Shown: positions 56,838 to 64,000 of the stretch, one piece after another
Layout of the letters: every line of letters begins with the position of its first letter
How positions within the stretch are numbered: the stretch's first letter is position 1
From: Ascaphus truei
Taxonomy: Eukaryota > Chordata > Amphibia > Anura > Ascaphidae
DNA length: 64,000 bases
Direction of reading: 5' to 3'
Assembly (NCBI GenBank): GCA_036426205.1
Contig: CM071570.1
Coordinates: forward strand, 376,720-440,719
Made by a program: the position numbers and the translations under genes
The notes under the pieces: model-generated
What the model was told of the DNA's origin: nothing
The model's database searches: none
What the model saw: the letters and a program-made list of their open reading frames with translations, nothing else

Positions 56838-57927
56838 CTGAATAAATATAATGACACCAATAATGATCAATGACTCTGAGAATATAAAGTATAATGCAGT
56901 GATTGTATAAATCCATGGCACAGCCAAACTGTTATTACTGTTCTGCTCACTTCAACTTAAAAATGACCGGATGTATCTGGAGCAGGTTTAGAGAAGGGAA
57001 TGTTCTGTACGGTGCAAGATGTGACAGAGATGTACAGCATTGTGACTTACTTACAGTACTGTACTATAGAGTTAACGAATGGGAAACCATTGTTTGCTAA
57101 ATCCCTAACAGTAATACTACTGTAGGACTACAGGTCATCCACTAAATATATTCTGTGAGACGTATAGCTATAGATGATACAGAGTCATTGTCCTGCACTG
57201 GGAACTTTCACTCATGTTTTTCTTTAAGTTCTATAAAATGTTTGTTTCGATTTGGTTCTGGTTTTGCTAAAACTCAATTTATTTGGTTGTAATTTGGGAT
57301 TGGTACCAAAAAAAATGTCAACCACAGAAAGTGATTAAATACTGAAGGTACTGAAGAAAAATTTGAAATAATTAAGATTCTATAATATAACTAAACACTT
57401 AAAATTAGTAACACAGGTACAGGTACGTACAAAAAAAATTCTGAAATGGGAACTTGACCTATTGTTCACATTTTAGTTCTAAATAATATTTGGGGTTTGG
57501 TTTTAAATAGTGTTTTGGTTTTGGTTTTAAATAGTGTTTTTTTATGTAAAGTTCTAGTAGGTTCTGATTTTACACACTCCTTGTTTTCTACTTACCGTAT
57601 GTGTTTTGCTGTGTTAGGGTCATGCCATTGATGTTGTTTTAGGTGTTATTATGTAGCCAAATACAGTATTATAAATAAAATATTGACTAATGGGGAAATA
57701 TTATGTTTGCTGTAGTTATACTAGTGCAAGTGATCCTGTTGATAAGCCAGTGATGGAGGGGTATTTGTGGAGTACTATAAGGGACTTGTATAGTATTACA
57801 TAGATACAGCTGTATAAGCATTGTAAAGGATTCCATGGATCGGGGTAAGTGTGGATGACGGAGCACAGTCGGTGGTGCTTGTGGTATAGCCCAACAGTGT
57901 ATTTTGAATGTCGGATATTCACTTTAC
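56838..57927 (-). other. V2R intron 3
   Basis: Donor GTAAAG at 57927 and acceptor AG at 56839-56838. AT-rich; no repeat or ORF of known family was recognised. Confidence 0.85.
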
Positions 57928-58770
57928 CTGCCAAGGTTGGATGTCATTGACATTACCACATGTTCCCTCCTGCAAATATCCTCTCTCTGTCGGGCACATG
58001 AGGAGCGCATGCAGAGCATGTGCATAGGCATACACCGCCAGGTAGGCATGATACGTATAGCTGAGATCATTTATCTCAAATAAAGAGGGGATCAGCTCCC
58101 CAAGCACCTCATCCCCTGTGCAGAGAACCCACTCATGCATTGCACCTGGAATTAAGGTGTCCTCTCTTGCTTCCTCTTCTGGCCACCTGCAGTTGAACGC
58201 TCTCTCCCAGAAGAGCCTGATGAAGGGATATTCAGAATACCTTGATGGGTGCAGGTTATGGAGAAACTCCTCAAAGCCCGGCATAGTTCCTGTATTTGGA
58301 ATCAGACCTATGGTCCCATTTAACACTTTCCAGGCCTTTTTGGAGAATAGACCAGGGGTAAGTCCAAAGGAGGCAGATGATATGAAGATCTTTTCAGTCA
58401 CACCCCCATCATAGAGTGCATCTAGCAGAGCCATTACATGGACCTCAGGGCTATGGAGGACTATCACATTAACAGAACTTTGCCTAATGACATCTACCAC
58501 TCTCTGGATCTTTCTTTGGGAGTAGCTCATGTGGATCTTCTCAAGAAAGGCCACACAGCTCCCACTCTTCTCTATCCCTGTCTTGATAACCTGCCCACCC
58601 TGCTCCCCCGCATCATTGTCCACAACCAGCATTCCCACCCAAGTCCAACCAAGCAGGCCAATGAGCTGAGTGAGAGCAATGTTCTGAAACATATTACTAG
58701 GCACTGTGCGGAGGAAGGATGGAAAGTTTACTTTGTCACTCAGTGCTGAAAGAGTCGCTCCATGACTGAT
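57928..58770 (-). CDS. V2R exon 3 (ligand-binding domain)
   Basis: Acceptor CCCTTTTTCAG precedes 58770 and donor GTAAAG follows 57928. The 843 bp encode 281 residues, phase 0 at both ends, from ISHGATLSALSDKVNFPSF to NVNDIQPWQ. Features seen: RTVPSNMFQNIALTQL, GWTWVGMLVVDNDAGEQGGQ, VIVLHSPEV, GTIGLIPNTGTMPGFEEFL, FWERAFNC and YHAYLAVYAYAHALHALL. These are the lobes of the Venus-flytrap that binds peptides or other water-borne cues in V2Rs. The ATG at 58818 lies in the intron; translation comes from exons further upstream that I did not find in 58771-64000. Confidence 0.95.
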
Positions 58771-59990
58771 CTGAAAAAGGGAATGTGGTATTATCAACAG
58801 GTTCTGTATTTTACCCAAAATCTTGAATTTCCTGGGGGCAAGAGCGTGACATGAGAGGAGTGTGACATTGTGGATCAGTGTCCCTACCTACTTCAGTGCC
58901 GCTGTCGGGTCTTCATGGGTTAACTGCAGCTTTAAGGACTCCTGTGCATGTGTTCAGCTGTCTCATCTCCTCTGTTTATTGGATCCCAGAGTCTGAGGAG
59001 TCAATACCCACCCATTCAGGAGTCCTCAGCCGGAGCGGCAGTAACCCCTGCATTCCCTACAGCAAAACCAGAGGAAGTAGGGACTTATGGGGGAGGGATT
59101 TTTTGGTGAATGTATTTGAAGGGAGAGTCCCTCACTCCTGGCCGATCCAGGGGGCACCAGACAGTTGGGAGTTGGAGATGGGATCCCAGATTGGAATTTG
59201 AGTAAGAAATGTGTTGTGGTGTGTTTTTTCCCCCATATTCAGATTCTGCATAAAAACTCGCTCTACGGATGAAACTGAACCAAGTTTGGGGAGTTTCAGA
59301 TTTTGAACCTGGGAATGTGCTCCTCCTTAGTTTTGTGGGTGGGATTAATGAGGGTTTGTGAGATCACAAAAGATGATGGAGGACAATTGGATGCTGGAAA
59401 AATGGCCCCAGGCAATCGTTATGAGGGTCTGGGTTACAAAGTGATCAAGTCAAGATATGTGTTGGGAATTGCGCAGATGTGGTAGTTCAAAATATATGAG
59501 GAATTGATTTTGCAGAAAAAAGTCTAAAATAACAGGACTACTGATATTTTTCTAAATTGTAACCAGAAGATTACACTCTAAGAGGAAAGAAGAGTTACAG
59601 GAAATATTTTGTTGTTTGAAAATTGGTTATCACCTCGAAATAGGAAAGTGACTGTAGAAATTTCGGTAAACATGTTTTTCATTTAACATTTTGCATTTTA
59701 TATTTAACAGTCGGTTAAAGTTAACCTTCTGGTGTGCCTGCGTGAGTCACCACATGGGTAGTGACAGGAAATGTAGGCAGGATTAAGCTAGTGCACAAAA
59801 AAAGACCGTATATGGTGACAATAGCATTTAAAGGTCACCTGACACGTTGGGCTTTGCATTTACTTACAGTATAAATAAGCTTTGCTTTGTTCGTGTGGCA
59901 TGGCTCACATGGCTCTCTCCTGCGAGAGAGATGTGCTGTCACCCCGAATTCTGCTATCAATAAAATCATCTTTTTACAATTGTGTCTCCT
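58771..59990. other. No V2R exon or other gene recognised
   Basis: The expected V2R exons 1-2 (signal peptide, N-terminal lobe) were looked for on the minus strand and not found. Short ORFs show no family. AATAAAATC near 59958 may end a repeat. Confidence 0.45.
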
Positions 59991-59992
59991 AA

Positions 59993-60358
59993 GGCTACGG
60001 CCCCAGTAACTACTGCTACATGTGCGCCTGGCGGCGAGTGCACAGATAAAAGCCGTGATCTGCAGTCTGTAGGGAGCTATGGGAGGCGCGGCTGTCACGG
60101 GAGAGCAGGTACAGTCGCGGCTAAGCTTATTCTAAAGCTTACCCGCAATTGTTCGGGGCTGTTTTCTTCAGCAGCCGAACTTGGCCGCGTGCCAGCCGCA
60201 TCTCGCGGCCGCGCGCCAGCCACATCTCCGTTCAGCGCTAATGGCGCTGAACAATGGAAGTGCCGCAGGCGCCGAAAATAAAAAAAAAGCCTGCGTCTGC
60301 ATGCGGTTTAAAAATTCCCGCGGTGGCGGCCGCTTTAGACTCAGGGCGGCCGCCACTC
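59993..60358. mobile_element. GC-rich MITE-like insert
   Basis: TAA lies on both sides (59990-59992, 60359-60361), and GGCTACGGCC is weakly mirrored by GGCGGCCGCCACTC at the right end. It contains GCGGCCGC-type palindromes. The terminal repeats are poor, so assignment to PIF/Harbinger is tentative. Confidence 0.35.
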
Positions 60359-60361
60359 TAA

Positions 60362-61486
60362 TTTACACCTTTTTACCGGGATCATTCGCTGAGCAAAATA
60401 AGTTAGTAAAACAAATTGTCATTTATTCACTGAAAATAGGCGTACACAACATAATGGGACACAAAATACATATGAAATACACACTTCCTGGAGGTCTGGG
60501 CTGCAAAACTAGACTTTCCTAGCTTCTACAGAACATAGAACAAAGTTTTTGGTTGACCGGAACTTGGCCCAAAATGTCCTGGAACTCAAATCGGCATGAA
60601 GTTCCTGACGCCACCGCTGTATCTGCTCTGGAGGACTTGAAATGCCTCGACTGCGACTTACTGTAGCTCCAAATGCCTTGGAACTAAAATCGGCTGCAAT
60701 CCCAGCGTGACCGCTACGCTCAATTCCCAGAACTTGGGCGCAAAAAGTGGGACTTAGAAAATGTCTCGACATGAAATTTCTGAAGCCGGCTCGCTGCTAT
60801 TTCTCCAAGAGCATCTTTTGGTACATCAAATTTGCTGCTGCTGTTCTGGCGCTTAGAATCTCAACACCGGATTGGCTGAGGGATTCTTATAGTATTTCAG
60901 TGTTCGTTCATGAAATACTGCAGCCAATCCAAACGTGGGACATTTCCTACCAGCCAATCAAAGCGATGGCAGTCTACTGAAGCCAAGCAAGCAGGACTTC
61001 AGAATCTGCCAAGGGCATGCTCCAACCTGGCACCTCAGCCACTTGGTTTCCAGAACCCACCCGCTGGTTTAGGCTCCTCACGGTCTGGGAAGACAAATGG
61101 TAGTCCGAGGACTTGCCATTCATCCCAGGACGTGGGTGCTCAACCTAAACCTCCTGCCCAAATGCTTTTAACACCTCTGGCATCCTCTGTGGCTTTCATG
61201 CCCGATGTCTTGGTAGACACAGTGGCACCAAGCTGGTAGCCCAGTGACTCACCCAGAACATTGGTCCGGAAAGACCCAGCTCATTATACCGTGATTATAC
61301 AAAGCATATATACACTATTAACACACTGTTTAATAAAATATACACCTTTTACTTTTCTAAGTCTTAGGGTTATGGGGAATAGAATAAGTAGTTTGCACTT
61401 TAATTCCTACTAGCCATATTCCCCACACACGATACCAGACTTAGACTTCTAAAATTCCTTGCAACCTCATGTATGGTTGGAGTACC
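60362..61486 (-). mobile_element. Family A LTR, partial
   Basis: On the plus strand it follows the family order from TTTACACCTTTTTACCGGGA through AGCATCTTTTGGTACATCAA and GCCAAGGGCATGCTCCAACC to TTCCCCACACACG near 61427. The first ~18 bp and the last third are missing. Confidence 0.6.
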
Positions 61487-62430
61487 TGTCACGATGGACT
61501 GACCTGATCAACAATTTTATATTTTGGGGATCTAGATTGAGCACACAAGTTGAGCAAAATAAACTGACATGTATTTCCTTAATAGACAGACACACGACAA
61601 CCTTAGAATATACTTGACAAAACACTTACTGAGGGAGAGAATGGGATAAAATGTCCAGAGACGAAACAAAGCACCGGAATAATGTCTTTTAAAGTGCGGT
61701 CCTTTTGCAAGTGGCGATAAGCTAATCGTGGCTACTAGATTTGCACGAGTTTCAAAACCTGCAGAAAAGTGGCTTATCGCTGCTCACTTGGCTATGTGTT
61801 TTGGATGACAGCAAAAAATGTCGATTAATGCATTCACCGCCCACATATCGAGGCTTTCTGAATCGCTGTAGGCATTTTTGTCCGATAACAGCTAAAAAGC
61901 CTCGATAAGCGGTTTATGAAGGCTACTAGCATAGGCCCCTTAGTGTTTGTTAATGACACTATCATGGCTCACAGGCTCTGGTTGGTCTCACTGGAGCACT
62001 CAAACACTTTAAACTTTGTGTTTCCCTTTGCAGTCTCAAAGTGACAGTGTGTCTCCTTTTTACAACTTCTGACAGTCCTCCTGATCGGGGAAAGATAAGG
62101 AAATCACGGGATCCATCTGGGGTTTGTGATGACATGACTGAGTGCACCTCAGCAGAATGGTTACCTGGTGCCGCCTAACTGGGGGTTCTGATTCATGCTC
62201 CACCAAGGACCTGATTCTGAAGGTCCTGAAACTGATGTAAGAATGGACTTTATACTCAGGAATGCATGCTTCTTATAACTGCTTCTTACAACTGCGCATT
62301 AGAAACTATAAGACTTTACCACTTTTTGTGCTGACGTTTGTACCCGGGGCCTGGACCTTTTTTAATCAGAGCACTTAGTTATATACTTTAATTTCAGTGC
62401 AAACTTGTATACACATCTGTGGAGTAACTA
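61487..62430 (-). mobile_element. LTR-like sequence beginning TGTCACGATGG
   Basis: The TGTCAC end and AATAAACTGACATG near 61558 resemble the family A terminus, but the rest differs. The other end was not found. No coding sequence. Confidence 0.3.
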
Positions 62431-62489
62431 GACATGCGTGGGACCCAGGGCAAAAAAAATCCAGGTCCCCATTAATATTAATACAGACT

Positions 62490-63110
62490 GTGATTTTTTT
62501 TCTCCCTCCTTCATCCTCTCCCTGATTCTCTCTCTCATCATCCCTCCTCATCATCATCAGTTCCCCCCCACCTCAGATCCCCCCCCCAGCTCCATCTCCC
62601 CCCCTCAGCCCTCTCTCAGCTCTCTCTCATGCCCAGCTCAGTTTTCTTTCTCCCCCCAGCAAAGCTCTCTCTCCCCTAGCTCAGCAATCTCTCCCCTCCC
62701 AGCTCAGTGCTCTCTCTCTCTGCTTCAGCTCTCTCTTTCTCCGCTTCAACTCTCTCTCTCTCACACTCTGCTTTAGCTATCTCTCATTTCCTGCTTCAAC
62801 TCTCTCTCTCTCTGCTTCAGGTCTCTATCTCACTCTGCTTCAGCTCTCTAAGCTTCAGCGTAAACTCTTTTTTCTTCAAATCATCTCCATCTCCATCTCC
62901 CTCTCCCTCTCCCTCTCCCTCTCCCTCTCCCTCTCCCTCTCTCTCTCTCTCTCTCGTTCAGCTCTCTCTCTCTCTCGTTCAGCTCTCTCTCTCTCTCTCT
63001 CTATCTCGTTCAGCTCTCTCTCTCTCTATCTCGTTCAGCTCTCTCTCTGCTTCAGCTCTCTCTGCTTCAGATTGCCTTCAGCGTTCCTCCCCTGCCATCC
63101 TCCTGTGCCT
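62490..63110 (+). repeat. Polypyrimidine tract, (CT)n/(CCCTCT)n and CAGCTCTCT repeats
   Basis: About 600 bp is almost all pyrimidine on the plus strand, including CCCTCT repeats near 62880-62940 and CT runs to 63060 interrupted by TTCAGCT. The serine/leucine-rich ORFs here are a by-product. Confidence 0.9.
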
Positions 63111-63149
63111 CTAGTGATGATTAGAATACTGTCTTATCCTTTAGCCCAG

Positions 63150-64000
63150 TGTCACGGTAGACCAGGATTTTTAACACCATTTATATTTAAGGGATCAGTC
63201 ACAGGGCAAAACACAGTAATGAAATAAAATGAGGTTTATTTTGGATAAATCCTCGAAATCACACAGACATGTAAAATACAAAAATATACACATGTTCAGG
63301 GGTCTGGGGGATGTAATCTACCTTTCCTGGGTTCACGGACCCACTTCAAATGGGTTTCCCTTGTCTGCTTTTCTGCTCCAGGATATCAAAGTGCTGCACA
63401 CAGCAGCCCCTCTGAAATGTATCTCCACACTCATGCTCTGTCCAGGAGCACTCTTTATATAACCCATTGGCGGCTATCTTTTAACATAAGGCAGCCAGCC
63501 AAGAGAAACTGTGCCTGGGGCTCAGATCTGATAATTGATTCATTAACTAATCCCCTGCCTTTGTTCTGATCTATTTCTATGGAGAGCTTTAACTGAGTGA
63601 ATTAATAGTCTTTTTCCATAGAAATTACAGTAATAATGGAATATCTAATTTACTTTCTTGCATGTTAATTCCATCACCACACAATGCCAACTACTGTACC
63701 TAAGATGGGGGGGGGGGGGCTGGAATTGCTAACACAGGCATAATACAGTACATAAGTGTAATTATGTAAAAGACAGGATCTACATTACACACACACTACC
63801 CAAACACATCACAGAACATGTTGATTGGGAAAGGATTGTCACAGGGAAGACAGAATACAGGCTTTGTGAAATGCATTCTTACAGACGCGGGGCATACACA
63901 TCCAGTTCTCTTCTGATATTAAATTACATTTGGCTGAAATAAGCCTTACATAGCTGCCCAAGTTACATTGGTTTATGGATAAATAGCTGGGATTTCCTTT
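63150..64000 (-). mobile_element. LTR-like sequence running off the window
   Basis: It begins TGTCACGGTAGACCAGG, like the family A end. On the minus strand a TATA-like GGTTATATAAAGAGTG (63464-63449) lies upstream of AATAAACC near 63237, the arrangement of an LTR promoter and poly(A) signal. The other end is not in view. Seen also: a G11 run near 63709. Confidence 0.4.

Noticed and set aside
57919..58818. V2R start at the ATG at 58818
   Set aside because: A consensus acceptor at 58771-58773 lies downstream and the leader is not a signal peptide; V2R ligand domains begin two exons earlier.
62438..63114. Ser/Leu-rich ORFs of 112 and 135 codons
   Set aside because: Translation of (CT)n and CAGCTCTCT simple repeats.

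Overview
The window is vertebrate, gene-poor and very rich in transposons. I read it as an amphibian, probably frog, genome; the species is not named. The evidence is one multi-exon vomeronasal type-2 receptor (V2R) with canonical splice sites, plus the repeat mix: CR1 and L2 LINEs, Penelope-like elements (PLE) with hammerhead-type motifs, Ty3/Gypsy and BEL/Pao elements, long solo LTRs, and hAT, PIF/Harbinger-type and TA-target MITEs. Nothing looks bacterial: there are no operons and no CRISPR array.

The only host gene I can support is the V2R on the minus strand. Four exons are visible: ligand-binding exon 58770-57928, 219-bp exon 56837-56619, 124-bp cysteine-rich exon 50460-50337, and seven-transmembrane exon 42015-41105 ending in the stop codon. 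The junction phases agree and no exon has a frameshift or stop. The signal-peptide exon and the next one were not found and should lie beyond 64000. The introns (1.1, 6.2 and 8.3 kb) are filled with a solo LTR, a CR1, a TA-target MITE, a PLE end, an L2 and a 1.56-kb 19-bp minisatellite.

Layout. 1-5435: nested insertions, solo LTR family A inside another family A LTR, with a palindromic PLE inside the inner LTR. 5436-8800: unrecognised sequence, a ~48-bp minisatellite and a PLE terminus. 8866-14875: family A LTR pieces, one holding a hAT MITE, with an L2 fragment. 14881-19419: a broken chromodomain Gypsy on the minus strand, interrupted by a TAA-flanked MITE and a solo LTR. 19412-24060: another family A LTR, a BEL/Pao gag, an uninterrupted Gypsy RT-RNase H block and a CpG-rich promoter-like block. 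24060-32240: LTR-like sequences, a PLE terminus, and a large hairpin-bearing repeat family. 32240-35033: a PLE with GIY-YIG endonuclease and RT. 35235-40090: CR1 and L2 LINEs. 41105-58770: V2R. 58771-64000: LTR pieces and a long polypyrimidine tract.

Apart from the V2R there is no cooperating gene set. The rest is mobile DNA, and the insertion order can be read from target-site duplications (TSDs). Elements named only from protein or motif resemblance need a repeat-library comparison for their family names.
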